A stretch of DNA of 64,000 nt from Streptomyces sp. DvalAA-43 (lineage in GTDB: Bacteria; Actinomycetota; Actinomycetes; Streptomycetales; Streptomycetaceae). Below are positions 42,141 to 51,060 of the stretch, piece after piece. Below the pieces are notes generated by a model that worked only from the letters and a program-made list of their open reading frames with translations, did no database searches and was not told the origin of the DNA. Location of the stretch: positions 1 to 64,000 of the forward strand of contig NZ_FMBW01000049.1 in assembly GCF_900091725.1 (NCBI RefSeq). The letters run 5' to 3'. Position numbers and translations under genes: made by a program. Each line of letters begins with the position of its first letter. Within the stretch, counting starts at the first letter, position 1.

Positions 42141-42886
42141 GGCTGGCTTTCTCCCTCGGTGGCCGTGGCTGGTGCCTTCACTCTATCCGTACGCCGGTAA
42201 CGCCCCCAGGCGTAGAGAAAGCCCAGGGCGAAGCCCACCACATGGGCCAGATAGGCGACCCCCGGCCCCCCGCTGCCCGCGCCCTGGACCGCCAGCCACT
42301 GCAGCACGAACCAGAAGACCAGCACGATCCAGGCGGGAAAGCGCAACGGCAGGAAGAAGAGGAACGGGAACAGGCTGGTGACCCGGGCCCTGGGGAACAG
42401 ATAGAGGAACGCCCCGAGCACCGCCGAGATCGCCCCCGACGCGCCCACCAGTGTCTGGTCCGACGTGGCGTGGGCGGCCGCGTAGGCGACCAGGGCGAGA
42501 TAGCCGCTGATGACATAGAAGAAGGTGAACCCGACCCGGCCCATCCGCTCCTCGGTCATCGCCCCGAACACGTACAGGAACAGCACGTTGCCGAGCAGAT
42601 GCAGCCAGCTGCCGTGCACGAAGAGGGCGGTGAACGGGGTGAGCAGGGCGTGCGCGGAGCCGTCCCACAGCTCGCTCGGGATCACGCCCCAGCGCTCGAA
42701 GTACCCGGCCTGGGCGGCGAGCAGCGCGTCGGCGCCGCCGGGGACCGGGTGGAAGCCGGACAGCGGGCTGACCACGAAGACCAGGGCGCAGACCGCGATC
42801 AGGGCATGGGTCACCAGCGGTCCACCGGTGACCGTCCGTAACAGTCGGCCGGTCTGTCCGCCGGTCTCGGCTCGCCGATCGATCAT
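42137..42886 (-). CDS. Rhomboid-family intramembrane serine protease
   Basis: 249 residues with six or seven helices. The catalytic dyad is visible: Ser in TLVGASGAISAVLGAFL (GxSG motif) and His in YLAHVVGFALGFLYAWG. The oxyanion/loop-1 region HGSWLHLLGNVLFLYVFGAM and the second-helix motif MTEERMGRVGF are typical. It cleaves transmembrane substrates within the bilayer; substrates unknown. ATG 42886 is the first good start (no clear ribosome binding site). Coupled to the downstream RAM-domain gene. Confidence 0.92.
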   Translation of the reverse strand: MIDRRAETGGQTGRLLRTVTGGPLVTHALIAVCALVFVVSPLSGFHPVPGGADALLAAQAGYFERWGVIPSELWDGSAHALLTPFTALFVHGSWLHLLGNVLFLYVFGAMTEERMGRVGFTFFYVISGYLALVAYAAAHATSDQTLVGASGAISAVLGAFLYLFPRARVTSLFPFLFFLPLRFPAWIVLVFWFVLQWLAVQGAGSGGPGVAYLAHVVGFALGFLYAWGRYRRTDRVKAPATATEGESQP

Positions 42887-43049
42887 GAACAGAGCATGAC
42901 GCAAGCGGAGGGAACGGGACAGACCGCCTCGCCGTGTCGGGGGGACGCGGTGAGGCCGTAGGGTTACGGCAGGACATCCGCAGTTCGACGGCGCACCGCG
43001 AGATCCTTGAATCAAGGCAGCACGACGCTCGACGAAAGAGGACGCAACG

Positions 43050-43292
43050 ATGACGACGGTTCCCCAGCCGACCGACGGGACCCGCTGGCGCTGCACGCTC
43101 TGCGGGAATCTCACGCGCTTCGACGTGACGCGGTCCTCGAAGGTCGTCGAATATGTCCATCTCGACCTGGCCGGTGAGTCCAGCGTCGAGGAACGCGAGG
43201 TGGTCAGTGAGACCATCGAGTCGGTGCGCTGCCGTTGGTGCAACGCGGTGGACCAGATCGAACTGGTGGACAGGCCGGGTGCCGACTCCTGA
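43050..43292 (+). CDS. Small zinc-ribbon-like protein
   Basis: 80 residues with two CxxC knuckles, WRCTLCGNLTRFDV and SVRCRWCNAVDQIE, spaced about 48 residues apart, likely binding one zinc ion. The segment between them is acidic. Good ribosome binding site before ATG 43050 (AAAGAGGA). Upstream of the NYN-domain protein by 34 bases, suggesting a shared transcript and perhaps a shared RNA-related role. Family not recognised by name. Confidence 0.82.
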   Translation: MTTVPQPTDGTRWRCTLCGNLTRFDVTRSSKVVEYVHLDLAGESSVEEREVVSETIESVRCRWCNAVDQIELVDRPGADS

Positions 43293-43326
43293 CGGAGCCG
43301 CGCCCACAGACATTTTGGGGTGACGG

Positions 43327-44691
43327 ATGGTGGAGCAGCCCGATAACGGCGCCGAGTCGGCCGAGGCGGCCGACGACGCCGTCGAGGCGCTCGACCGCCC
43401 GCTGCCCGAAGGCGTACGGCGGCGGGTCGTCGCGCTGGTCTCGGACGCGTTCGGCGGCCTGACGGTCACCGAACTCCCGGCCCAGCTACGGCAGTACGCC
43501 CGCTTCACCCCGACCCGGCGCGCCAAGTTCGCCGGGAACGCGATGGCGGCCGCCCTGGAGAACGACGCGCTGTTCCGGCAGCGCATCGGCGAGCGGCTCA
43601 AGGAGGGGCAGCCGGAGCTGGCCGCCGCCCTGGAGTCCGGTGCGCCGCCGGCCGCCGCCGACCCCGTCGACGTGGCCGCGGCGGCCTATGTGCTGCGCCC
43701 GGCCGGCTGGGTGAAGCTGGTCGCCGCCGCCGGCGAGGAGGCGCAGCGTGTGCACGCCGAGCGCGCCGACGAGGAGAGCCGCCGCGAGCTGGAGCGGCTG
43801 CGCGAGGAGCTCGTCCGGGCCCGCTCCCAGACGAAGGACGAGACGGAGCGGCTGCGCGCCGAGCTGGACGCCGCCCGCAAGGAGGCCGAGTCCCTTCAGC
43901 GCAAGCTGCGCAGCGCCGTCAACGAGGTCAGGCGCGGTGAGGCCGCGCTGCGCCGCAGCCGGGCCGAGGCCGACGCGGTACGGGCCGAGGCGGCCGTCCA
44001 GGTCTCGGCGGCCGAGAGCGAGAGCCGCCGGCTCAAGGCGCGGCTCGGTGAGGCCGAGGCGTCCGTGGAGGCGGGCCGCCGGGCCGCCAGGGAGGGCCGC
44101 TCGGTCGAGGACATGCGGCTGCGGCTGCTGCTGGACACGGTGCTCGACGCGGCGAGCGGGCTCCGCCGCGAACTGGCCCTGCCACCCTCCTCGATCCGTC
44201 CCGCCGACGGCGTGGACGCGGTCGAGCCGGGCCGGATGTCGCCCAAGGACATCGCCGCCAGGGCCCTTTCGGAGACCGATCCGGCCCTGCTCGACCAGTT
44301 GCTCGCGCTGCCGCAGGCACACCTGATCGTAGACGGCTACAACGTCACCAAGACCGGCTATCCGCAACTGCCGCTGGAGAAGCAGCGGCTGAGGCTGCTG
44401 GGTGGCCTCTCGATGCTCGCCGCACAGACCGGCGCCGAGATGACCTGTGTCTTCGACGGGGCCGAGCTGGCGGCCCCGGTGCTGCTCGCGCCGCCGCGCG
44501 GGGTCCGGGTGCTGTTCAGCAAGCCCGGGGTGACCGCCGACGAGCTCATCCGGCAGCTGGCGCGCGCCGAACCTCCGGGCAGGCCCGTCGTGGTGGTCTC
44601 CACCGACCGCGAAGTCGCCGACGGAGTGGCGAAGGCGGGCGCCAGGCCCGTTGCGTCCGCCTTGCTCCTGAAGCGCCTTTCGCGCGTCTAG
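43327..44691 (+). CDS. NYN-domain (YacP-like) putative RNase with long coiled coil
   Basis: 454 residues. N-terminal helical region of about 130 residues, then a coiled coil from about 140 to 265, rich in Glu/Arg/Ala (ELERLREELVRARSQTKDE). The C-terminal 150 residues are a PIN-like NYN domain: LIVDGYNVTKTGYP with the first acidic metal ligand, MTCVFDGAEL with the second, and VVVVSTDREVADGV with the third. Such proteins are presumed metal-dependent ribonucleases. ATG 43327 starts the protein. Likely co-transcribed with the zinc-ribbon gene. Confidence 0.88.
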   Translation: MVEQPDNGAESAEAADDAVEALDRPLPEGVRRRVVALVSDAFGGLTVTELPAQLRQYARFTPTRRAKFAGNAMAAALENDALFRQRIGERLKEGQPELAAALESGAPPAAADPVDVAAAAYVLRPAGWVKLVAAAGEEAQRVHAERADEESRRELERLREELVRARSQTKDETERLRAELDAARKEAESLQRKLRSAVNEVRRGEAALRRSRAEADAVRAEAAVQVSAAESESRRLKARLGEAEASVEAGRRAAREGRSVEDMRLRLLLDTVLDAASGLRRELALPPSSIRPADGVDAVEPGRMSPKDIAARALSETDPALLDQLLALPQAHLIVDGYNVTKTGYPQLPLEKQRLRLLGGLSMLAAQTGAEMTCVFDGAELAAPVLLAPPRGVRVLFSKPGVTADELIRQLARAEPPGRPVVVVSTDREVADGVAKAGARPVASALLLKRLSRV

Positions 44692-44805
44692 TGGCACTTG
44701 CCGGGTCTCGGCGGAAATCGGGGAACGGTCCGTCAGACCGCAGCTACACCCCGTGTGTCCAGGGTAAAGAAGTGCACCCCGTGATGAGATTTTTCGGGTG
44801 AGGAT

Positions 44806-44835
44806 TTGAACTGATCACAAGTTGGTCACTAGGGT
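44806..44835 (+). promoter_or_regulatory. HrdB-type promoter of the NlpC/P60 gene
   Basis: TTGAAC (44806-44811), an 18-base spacer, and TAGGGT (44830-44835). Transcription would start near 44842, at the 5' edge of the structured leader described next. Confidence 0.55.
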
Positions 44836-44837
44836 CA

Positions 44838-44958
44838 GGCCTCGAACCTTCGCACGGTTGATCACCCATCCGGGGTGACGGCGAAGGCACCGCCGAGTCC
44901 GTGACGTCCACGGAGCCGGGGATTCGATCCCCCACAGCCCGGTAGGCGGCTCGAGGAA
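44838..44958 (+). promoter_or_regulatory. Candidate cyclic-di-AMP (ydaO-type) riboswitch
   Basis: A structured leader of about 120 bases begins at the predicted transcription start. CCTCG (44840-44844) can pair with CGAGG near 44952-44956 as a closing stem; GGGGATTCGATCCCC forms an internal hairpin, and CGAAC, CGGGGTGA and CGGTAGGCG fall at positions like conserved blocks of the ydaO element. c-di-AMP riboswitches are known upstream of cell-wall hydrolase genes in Streptomyces, matching the NlpC/P60 gene downstream. Assigned from memory of the consensus, so moderate certainty. Confidence 0.5.
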
Positions 44959-44974
44959 GAAGGAGCTCGCCTTC

Positions 44975-46003
44975 GTGGCGTCCCACCGTCGTCCCAAGCA
45001 GCCGAGCCGCGCCCGTGTGACCGTGCTCACCGCGACCGCCGCCGCGGCCGTGGCCCTGACCTCCCAGGCGGCGCACGCCGACCCGAAGCCCTCCAAGAGC
45101 GAGGTCAAGGCGAAGGTCGAGAAGCTCAACCACGAGGCCGGTGCGGCCAACGAGCAGTACTACGGCGCCAAGGAGAAGCAGCAGAAGCTGGAGAAGGAAG
45201 TCGGCGCGCTGCAGGACAAGGTGGCCCGCGGCCAGCAGGAGATCAACAACCTGCGCAGCGGCCTCGGTTCGCTCGCCGCCGCCCAGTACCGCTCCGGTGG
45301 CATCGACCCGTCGGTGCAGCTCTTCCTCTCGTCCAACCCGGACACCTTCCTCGACGAGGCCTCGGCCCTCGACCAGCTGACGGCCAAGCAGACCGAGACC
45401 CTGGGGAAGATCCAGGAGAAGCAGCGGGTCCTCGCGCAGGAGCGCAAGGAGGCCCAGGACAAGCTCGGTGACCTCGCGGACGTGCGCAAGACGCTCGGCG
45501 CGAAGAAGAAGAAGCTCCAGGACAAGCTGGCCGAGGCGCAGCGCCTGCTCAACACGATGACCGCCGCCGAGCGCACGAAGATGCGCGAGGACGAGCAGCG
45601 CGCCAGCCGCGCCGCCGGCGACCGGGTCGACCTGGGCAAGGAGGTCCCCGCGTCCGCCTGGGGCGCCGCCGCCCTGAACGCCGCCGCCACCCAGGTGGGC
45701 AAGCCGTACGGCCGCGGCGGCACCGGCCCCGGATCCTTCGACTGCTCCGGGCTGACCCAGTGGGCCTACGCCCAGGCCAACGTCCAGATCTCCCGGGTCA
45801 CGTACACCCAGGTCAACGACGGTGTCCACATCGGGCGCAGTGCGCTGAAGCCGGGCGACCTGGTCTTCTTCAACAACACCGAGCACGTGGGCCTCTACGC
45901 GGGCAACAACACCGTCCTGCACGCCCCGTACCCGGGCACGTTCGTCCGCTACGAGTCGATGAACACCATCGGCAGCTTCCAGTTCGGCGTGCGCGTCGGC
46001 TGA
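44975..46003 (+). CDS. Secreted NlpC/P60 peptidoglycan hydrolase with coiled coil
   Basis: 342 residues. Signal peptide with a basic N-terminus and cleavage after HADP (about residue 31). A coiled coil runs from about 35 to 205 (KVEKLNHEAGAANEQYYGAK, LEKEVGALQDKVARGQQEIN). The NlpC/P60 endopeptidase domain follows, with catalytic Cys in FDCSGLTQWAYA, His in TEHVGLYAGNN and a third polar His in VLHAPYP. It cleaves peptide stems of peptidoglycan, and the coiled coil likely controls access as in RipA-like proteins. GTG 44975 follows AGGAG by 9 bases. Placed behind a promoter and likely riboswitch. Confidence 0.93.
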   Translation: MASHRRPKQPSRARVTVLTATAAAAVALTSQAAHADPKPSKSEVKAKVEKLNHEAGAANEQYYGAKEKQQKLEKEVGALQDKVARGQQEINNLRSGLGSLAAAQYRSGGIDPSVQLFLSSNPDTFLDEASALDQLTAKQTETLGKIQEKQRVLAQERKEAQDKLGDLADVRKTLGAKKKKLQDKLAEAQRLLNTMTAAERTKMREDEQRASRAAGDRVDLGKEVPASAWGAAALNAAATQVGKPYGRGGTGPGSFDCSGLTQWAYAQANVQISRVTYTQVNDGVHIGRSALKPGDLVFFNNTEHVGLYAGNNTVLHAPYPGTFVRYESMNTIGSFQFGVRVG

Positions 46004-46045
46004 CGACGCCCGAACGGGCGAATTCCCGCGCCCGCGCAGACCGTC

Positions 46046-46080
46046 CGCCCCGCCGGAGACCACAGGTCACCGGCGGGGCG
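46046..46080 (+). terminator. Terminator between the two NlpC/P60 genes
   Basis: Near-perfect stem: 11 bp (46046-46056 with 46070-46080) extended through an A-A mismatch by GACC/GGTC with an ACA loop. Confidence 0.75.
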
Positions 46081-46238
46081 TCGCCGTTTCCGCCGCCCTG
46101 CCTCCCGGCGCGGCCTGTGGCCGCTCCGTAACCGTCCGACTACTGTCTGCCTGCTGTGCAGCTCCCGGTCGTCGGTCCGCCCGCCCCGGGCGGCAGGGGC
46201 TGCGCGTCTGCGTACCGCGGAAGGGAGTGCGGCGTCCT

Positions 46239-47282
46239 GTGGTGTCCCATCGCCGTTCCACACAGTCCGGCCTCAACCTGAGCGTCCGGGCCACCGTTCT
46301 GTCGGCCGCGGCGGCGACCGCGGCCGCCACCCTCGGGGCGGCCACCGCGAACGCCGACCCGCAGGACGCGCCCCGCACCGCCAAGGAGCGGGTCGACCGG
46401 CTGTACACCGAGGCCGAGCAGGCCACTCAGAAGTACGACAGGGCCGGTGAGAACGCCGACCGGCTGCGCGGCGAGATCGGCCGGGCCCAGGACCGGGCGG
46501 CCCGAGGCCAGGAACAGGTCAACCGGATGCGCGCCGTGCTCGGTTCGGTGGCGAGCGCGCAGTACCGGTCCGGCGGCATCGACCCCTCGCTCGCCCTGCT
46601 GCTCTCCTCCGACCCGGACACCTACCTCGACCGGGCGGCCGTGCTGGAGCGCCTGACCGACCTCCAGACCGCCGAACTGCACGAACTCCAGCAGGTCCAG
46701 CGCGGACTGGCGCAGACCCGCACGGAGGCGGCCCGCGCGCTGGCCGAGCTGGAACGCAGCCGGGCGGACGCCACCCGTCACAAACGGACCGTCCAGCGCA
46801 AGCTCGCCGAGGCCAGGCGGCTGCTGGACACGCTGCCCGGCGCCGACCGGGCGCGGTTCGAGCGGGCCTCGCGCTCCGGCCGCGACGTCGGGTATCCGGC
46901 CCTGGCCGATCTCCGGGCCGATCTCCCGGCCGGCTCCGGGCGCGCCGCGGCCGCCGTCATGGCGGTCCAGCAGGCCCTGGGCCGCCCGTACATCTGGGGG
47001 GCCAACGGACCGGCCGGATTCGACTGCTCCGGGCTGATGCAGTGGGCGTACGCCCGCGCAGGGGTCAGCCTGCCGCGGACCTCGCAGGCCCAGCGGTACG
47101 CGGGACACATGGTGCCGCTCTCCGAGGCCCGCCCCGGCGACCTGGTCGTCTACCGCGCGGACGCCAGTCACGTCGCGATGTACGTCGGCAACGGCCAGGT
47201 GATCCACGCCCCGTACCCCGGGGCCGCGGTGCGCTACGACCCGGTCGGCATGATGCCCGTCTCCTCGGTCACCCGCGTCTGA
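46239..47282 (+). CDS. Secreted NlpC/P60 peptidoglycan hydrolase (paralogue)
   Basis: About 347 residues, same layout as the preceding gene: signal peptide (SVRATVLSAAAATAAATLGA), coiled coil (ERVDRLYTEAEQATQKYDRA onward), then an NlpC/P60 domain with Cys in FDCSGLMQWAYAR, His in ASHVAMYVGNG and His in VIHAPYP. The shared segments AAQYRSGGIDP and ASAQYRSGGIDP show that the two arose by tandem duplication, now diverged. GTG 46239 is preferred (AAGGGAG, 11 bases upstream); GTG 46242 gives VSHRRS like the paralogue and is equally possible. No riboswitch-like leader is seen for this copy. Confidence 0.9.
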   Translation: MVSHRRSTQSGLNLSVRATVLSAAAATAAATLGAATANADPQDAPRTAKERVDRLYTEAEQATQKYDRAGENADRLRGEIGRAQDRAARGQEQVNRMRAVLGSVASAQYRSGGIDPSLALLLSSDPDTYLDRAAVLERLTDLQTAELHELQQVQRGLAQTRTEAARALAELERSRADATRHKRTVQRKLAEARRLLDTLPGADRARFERASRSGRDVGYPALADLRADLPAGSGRAAAAVMAVQQALGRPYIWGANGPAGFDCSGLMQWAYARAGVSLPRTSQAQRYAGHMVPLSEARPGDLVVYRADASHVAMYVGNGQVIHAPYPGAAVRYDPVGMMPVSSVTRV

Positions 47283-47298
47283 CCGTACCCTCGATCGG

Positions 47299-48543
47299 GT
47301 GAACCAGAGGCGGGGACGGAACGGGGCGCGGCGCGCGGTCGGCGTGCTGCTCGCCGGTCTGCTGCTCGTCTCCGGCTGCGCGGCCCCCGACGACGACGGC
47401 GCCGCCCCCGGGGCCACCGACCGTGCCGTCCGCGCCGTGCTGGACCGCCGGGCGGCCGCCGTGCTGGACCACGACCCGGCGGCCTACCTGGCCACGACGG
47501 ACCCCGGGGCCACCGGACTGCGCACGGCCCAGCGCCGGGAACTGGACAACCTCGCGGACGTCCCGCTGAGTTCCTGGACGTACCGGCTGCGCCAGGTGAC
47601 CGCACGGGGCACCGACCGGGCCACCGCGGAGGTCGAGCTGGGCTACCGGATCAAGGGCTACGACGCCGCCCCGGTCACCTCGGACCGGGTGCTCGACCTG
47701 CGACGGGACCGGGCGGACGGCCGTTGGTACGTCGTCGGCGACCGGGCGGGCGCGGACCAGGTCCGCCAGCTCTGGCAGCAGGGCGACGTACGGGTGGTGC
47801 ACGGGAAGCACAGCCTGGTGCTCGGCGTCGGCCGCACCGAAAGGGAGCTGCGCGCCATCGCGGGGACCGCGGACCGCGCGGTGCCCGCCGTCTCCCGTGC
47901 CTGGCCGGAACGCTGGGCGGGCCGGGTGGTGGTGCTCGTGCCGCGGACGGTGGAGGACATGGCGGGGCTGCTGGGGTCGGCGGCCGCGGACTACCGGGGC
48001 ATCGCCGCCGTCACCACCGGGCGGACCGGCTCCGCGGGCCGGAACCCCGCGGACCGGGTGATCGTCAACCCGCAGGCGTACGGCACGCTCAGCCCCCTCG
48101 GGCAGCGGGTCGTCCTCACCCACGAGACCACCCATGTCGCCACCCGCACCCGCACCTCCGCCGCGACCCCGACCTGGCTCTCCGAGGGCTTCGCGGACCG
48201 GGTGGCCTACCGCGCGGAGGACCGCGCGCCCGCGCAGATCGCGCCCGGACTCGCGGAGGCCGTCCGGCGCGGCGACCCGGCGGCCGAGCTCCCCACGGAC
48301 GAGGACTTCGGCTTCGCGGGCGACCCGGAGCGCCTGGCGAGGGCGTACGAGGGCGGCTGGGCGGCCTGCGCGCTGATCGCCGACCACTGGGGCGAGGAGA
48401 AGCTGTCCGCCTTCTACCGGGCCGTCGGGGGGCACGCGGGACGGGACGGAGCGGTGCGGCAGGCCATGCGCGAGGTGCTCGACACGACCCCGCAGGAGTT
48501 CACCGTGCTCTGGCGGGAGTGGCTGCGCTCCCGGCTCGGTTAG
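47299..48543 (+). CDS. Lipoprotein with metallopeptidase-like (HExxH) domain
   Basis: 414 residues. Lipobox VSGC (Cys near residue 27) after a basic signal. The first half (about 40-180) has repeated beta/alpha segments. The second half contains VVLTHETTHVAT, an HExxH zinc site, followed by PTWLSEGFADRVAY, where the downstream Glu serves as third ligand, a gluzincin (peptidase MA-like) pattern. It would be a membrane-tethered zinc peptidase outside the cell. GTG 47299 is 16 bases after the upstream stop, so it is probably in the same operon as the NlpC/P60 gene. Its 3' end overlaps the convergent glycosyltransferase gene by 44 bases. Confidence 0.88.
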   Translation: MNQRRGRNGARRAVGVLLAGLLLVSGCAAPDDDGAAPGATDRAVRAVLDRRAAAVLDHDPAAYLATTDPGATGLRTAQRRELDNLADVPLSSWTYRLRQVTARGTDRATAEVELGYRIKGYDAAPVTSDRVLDLRRDRADGRWYVVGDRAGADQVRQLWQQGDVRVVHGKHSLVLGVGRTERELRAIAGTADRAVPAVSRAWPERWAGRVVVLVPRTVEDMAGLLGSAAADYRGIAAVTTGRTGSAGRNPADRVIVNPQAYGTLSPLGQRVVLTHETTHVATRTRTSAATPTWLSEGFADRVAYRAEDRAPAQIAPGLAEAVRRGDPAAELPTDEDFGFAGDPERLARAYEGGWAACALIADHWGEEKLSAFYRAVGGHAGRDGAVRQAMREVLDTTPQEFTVLWREWLRSRLG

Positions 48544-49780
48544 GACCTTCCGTACCGGCCGGGACGGACCGGTCGGCGGACCCGCCGTCGCCGTGCGTCG
48601 CTCCCAGCACCGTGTGCCGCCACAGCCGGCGGCAGGCGATCAGCGTCGCCGCGACCAGCAGTCCGTTGCGCAGGAGCATCAGCGTCACGCCGGTCGCGTC
48701 ACTGGTCACCACATGGGTGAACCCGAAGGGGAACTCCCACTGGGTGAGGCCCGTCGCCAGCAGCACCAGACCCGCGGGCAGCACCATCCGGCTGTCGCGG
48801 AACACCAGGCAGACCGCCGCCAGCCCGACCAGCCACAGCATGTACTGGGGGCTGAGCACCCGGCTCGTCGTGGTGAACAGCAGCACCGCCGCGAACGCCG
48901 CGTCCGCCGGGGTGCTCGCGCCGAAGTCACGGGCCCGCAGCCGCCACAGCAGCAGCCAGGCGAGCGCGAGGACGGACAGACAGAGGGCGAGCGTGCTCAC
49001 CAGCGGCACGTACGGACCCAGGAACTCCATCGAGCCGTAGTGGAACTCCACCCGGCCCGGCCAGCCGAACTGCCGCGCCACATGGAAGACCAGCGCGCCC
49101 AGCGACTCGACCTCGGTGCCCCGGTCGCGCTGGGCGCCGAGGAAGGCCAGCGACCCCGGCATCGCCACGGCGCACCCCACCAGCAGCCCGGCCCCCGTCA
49201 CCGCCGCGGCCGTCCACGCCAGGCGCGTGCGCCGGCCGCGCGCCGTACCGGCCAGGACCAGCGCCGGCCACACCTTCAGCAGCGCGCCGACGGCGGCCAG
49301 CGCCCCCATCACCCGCGGATGCCGCAGCCCCGCCAGGAGCGCCGCCACCGCCACCGCCGTGACCATCACGTCGTAACGGGCGTACGCCGTCGTGCCGAGC
49401 AGCGGCACCCCCGCCACCCACACCCAGGTGCCCGCCTGCCACCGGCCGTCGCCCCGGCCCGCGTACATCAGCAGCCCCAGCACCAGCAGATCGCAGACGA
49501 ACGCGAGGACGAAGAAGGCCGAGGCGTAGTCCAGGAACGGCAGCAGCGCGGGGGAGAGGACGGCGAGCGCGGCCAGCGGCGGGTACTGCCAGGTGACGTC
49601 GGACTCCGGATACGTACCGGTCTTCAGCACCTCGGACCAGCCGTGGTAGATCACCGAGACATCACTGGTCACGTCCGGTCCGGAGAGCGTGATGACCTTG
49701 GTGACACAGAGCAGCAGCACGACCCTGGTCAGGGTCCACACCGCCATGGCGGCGAGCCGTGCGCCGGTCGATCCCGTCAT
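48500..49780 (-). CDS. GT87-family polyprenol-phosphate-dependent mannosyltransferase-like membrane protein
   Basis: 426 residues with about ten membrane segments. The DUF2029 / GT-C pattern is clear: an N-terminal helix followed by a loop with acidic residues (GPDVTSDVSVIYHGWSEVL), YPESDVTWQYPPLAALAVLS, and later RVLSPQYMLWLVG, the ISPQ-like motif. Family members such as PimE add mannose from polyprenyl-phosphate-mannose to extracytoplasmic lipids. Acceptor here unknown. ATG 49780 lies in frame with the best start; the frame continues upstream without family-like sequence. Divergent from the PimB-like gene, so both may serve the same lipid. Confidence 0.85.
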   Translation of the reverse strand: MTGSTGARLAAMAVWTLTRVVLLLCVTKVITLSGPDVTSDVSVIYHGWSEVLKTGTYPESDVTWQYPPLAALAVLSPALLPFLDYASAFFVLAFVCDLLVLGLLMYAGRGDGRWQAGTWVWVAGVPLLGTTAYARYDVMVTAVAVAALLAGLRHPRVMGALAAVGALLKVWPALVLAGTARGRRTRLAWTAAAVTGAGLLVGCAVAMPGSLAFLGAQRDRGTEVESLGALVFHVARQFGWPGRVEFHYGSMEFLGPYVPLVSTLALCLSVLALAWLLLWRLRARDFGASTPADAAFAAVLLFTTTSRVLSPQYMLWLVGLAAVCLVFRDSRMVLPAGLVLLATGLTQWEFPFGFTHVVTSDATGVTLMLLRNGLLVAATLIACRRLWRHTVLGATHGDGGSADRSVPAGTEGPNRAGSAATPARAR

Positions 49781-49904
49781 GACCGTCTCATCCGTTCTCC
49801 TCGGTGGGCACCCGGCGGGTACGCGCCGGGTACGAGGAGCCATGATGCCCGTACGGGCGGTGCCGGAGCCATCCGGTCCGGACCGCCCGGTACTGTCGGC
49901 CGGG

Positions 49905-51047
49905 ATGGACAAGACCCTGATCGTGACCAACGACTTCCCGCCCCGCCCCGGCGGTATCCAGGCGTTCCTGCACAACATGGCGCTGCGCCTGGATCCCGGA
50001 CGGATCGTCGTGTACGCCTCCACCTGGAAGCGGAGTCCCGAAGGCCTCGCGGCCACCGCCGCCTTCGACGCCGAGCAGCCGTTCCCCGTCGTGCGCGACC
50101 CCACGACGATGCTGCTGCCGACCCCGAGGGTCACCCGGCGCGCGGTACGACTGCTGCGCGAACACGGCTGCACCTCCGTCTGGTTCGGCGCCGCTGCCCC
50201 GCTCGGGCTGATGGCACCGGCGCTGCGCAGGGCCGGCGCCCGCCGTCTGGTCGCCACCACCCACGGGCACGAGGCGGGCTGGGCCCAGCTGCCCGCGGCC
50301 CGGCAGCTGCTGCGGCGGATCGGCGAGGGCACCGACACGATCACCTACCTGGGCGAGTACACCCGCTCCCGGATCGCCCCCGCGCTCACCGCCGCGGCCG
50401 CGGCGCGCATGGTCCGACTGCCGCCCGGTGTCGACGAGAAGACCTTCCACCCGGATTCGGGCGGGAGCCGGGTCCGGGCCGGGCTGGGGCTCTCGGACCG
50501 GCCCGTCGTGGTCTGTGTGTCACGGCTCGTGCCACGCAAGGGCCAGGACACGCTGATCCTCGCGATGCCGGCGATCCTGGCCCAGGTGCCGGACGCGGTG
50601 CTCCTGATCGTCGGCGGCGGACCGTACGCCGAGGAGCTGAAGCGGCTGGCCGCGCAGACCGGGGTCGCCGAGTCCGTGCGGTTCACCGGACCGGTGCCGT
50701 GGGAGGAGCTGCCCGCCCACTACGGCGCGGGCGACGTCTTCGCCATGCCGTGCCGCACCCGTCGCGGCGGCCTCGACGTGGAGGGTCTCGGCATCGTCTT
50801 CCTGGAGGCGTCCGCGACCGGACTGCCGGTGGTGGCGGGCGACTCGGGCGGCGCGCCCGACGCGGTGCTCGACGGTGAGACCGGGTGGGTGGTGCGCGGG
50901 GACAGTGTGGAGGAGTCGTCCGACCGGATCGTCACCCTGCTCCGCGACCCGGAGCTGCGCCGGCGGATGGGGGAGCGGGGCCGGGCCTGGGTCGAGGAGA
51001 AGTGGCGCTGGGACCTGCTCGCCGAACGGCTCCGGGCGCTGCTCTGA
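49905..51047 (+). CDS. GT4 glycosyltransferase, PimB-like alpha-mannosyltransferase
   Basis: 380 residues, GT-B fold. N-terminal MDKTLIVTNDFPPRPGGIQA matches mycobacterial PimB (second mannosyl transfer to phosphatidylinositol). GDP-mannose-site motifs: VVCVSRLVPRKGQDTLI, GGGPYAEEL, and the E-x7-E loop EGLGIVFLEASATGLPVVAG. ATG 49905 is chosen as the family start; a longer frame upstream overlaps the divergent promoter. Likely cytoplasmic face of membrane. With the divergent GT87 gene it suggests phosphatidylinositol-mannoside or related glycolipid synthesis. Confidence 0.88.
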   Translation: MDKTLIVTNDFPPRPGGIQAFLHNMALRLDPGRIVVYASTWKRSPEGLAATAAFDAEQPFPVVRDPTTMLLPTPRVTRRAVRLLREHGCTSVWFGAAAPLGLMAPALRRAGARRLVATTHGHEAGWAQLPAARQLLRRIGEGTDTITYLGEYTRSRIAPALTAAAAARMVRLPPGVDEKTFHPDSGGSRVRAGLGLSDRPVVVCVSRLVPRKGQDTLILAMPAILAQVPDAVLLIVGGGPYAEELKRLAAQTGVAESVRFTGPVPWEELPAHYGAGDVFAMPCRTRRGGLDVEGLGIVFLEASATGLPVVAGDSGGAPDAVLDGETGWVVRGDSVEESSDRIVTLLRDPELRRRMGERGRAWVEEKWRWDLLAERLRALL

Positions 51048-51060
51048 GCCGCGTACGCGT

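Noticed and set aside
44925..44945. A tRNA T-arm-like sequence (GGGGATTCGATCCCC)
   Set aside because: No matching acceptor, D or anticodon arms at the right distances; it fits better as a hairpin within the leader of the NlpC/P60 gene.
48544..50878. A long plus-strand frame (48593-50878) opposite the GT87 gene
   Set aside because: Extremely Arg/Gln/Gly-rich with no domain; both true genes in the interval have clear glycosyltransferase motifs.
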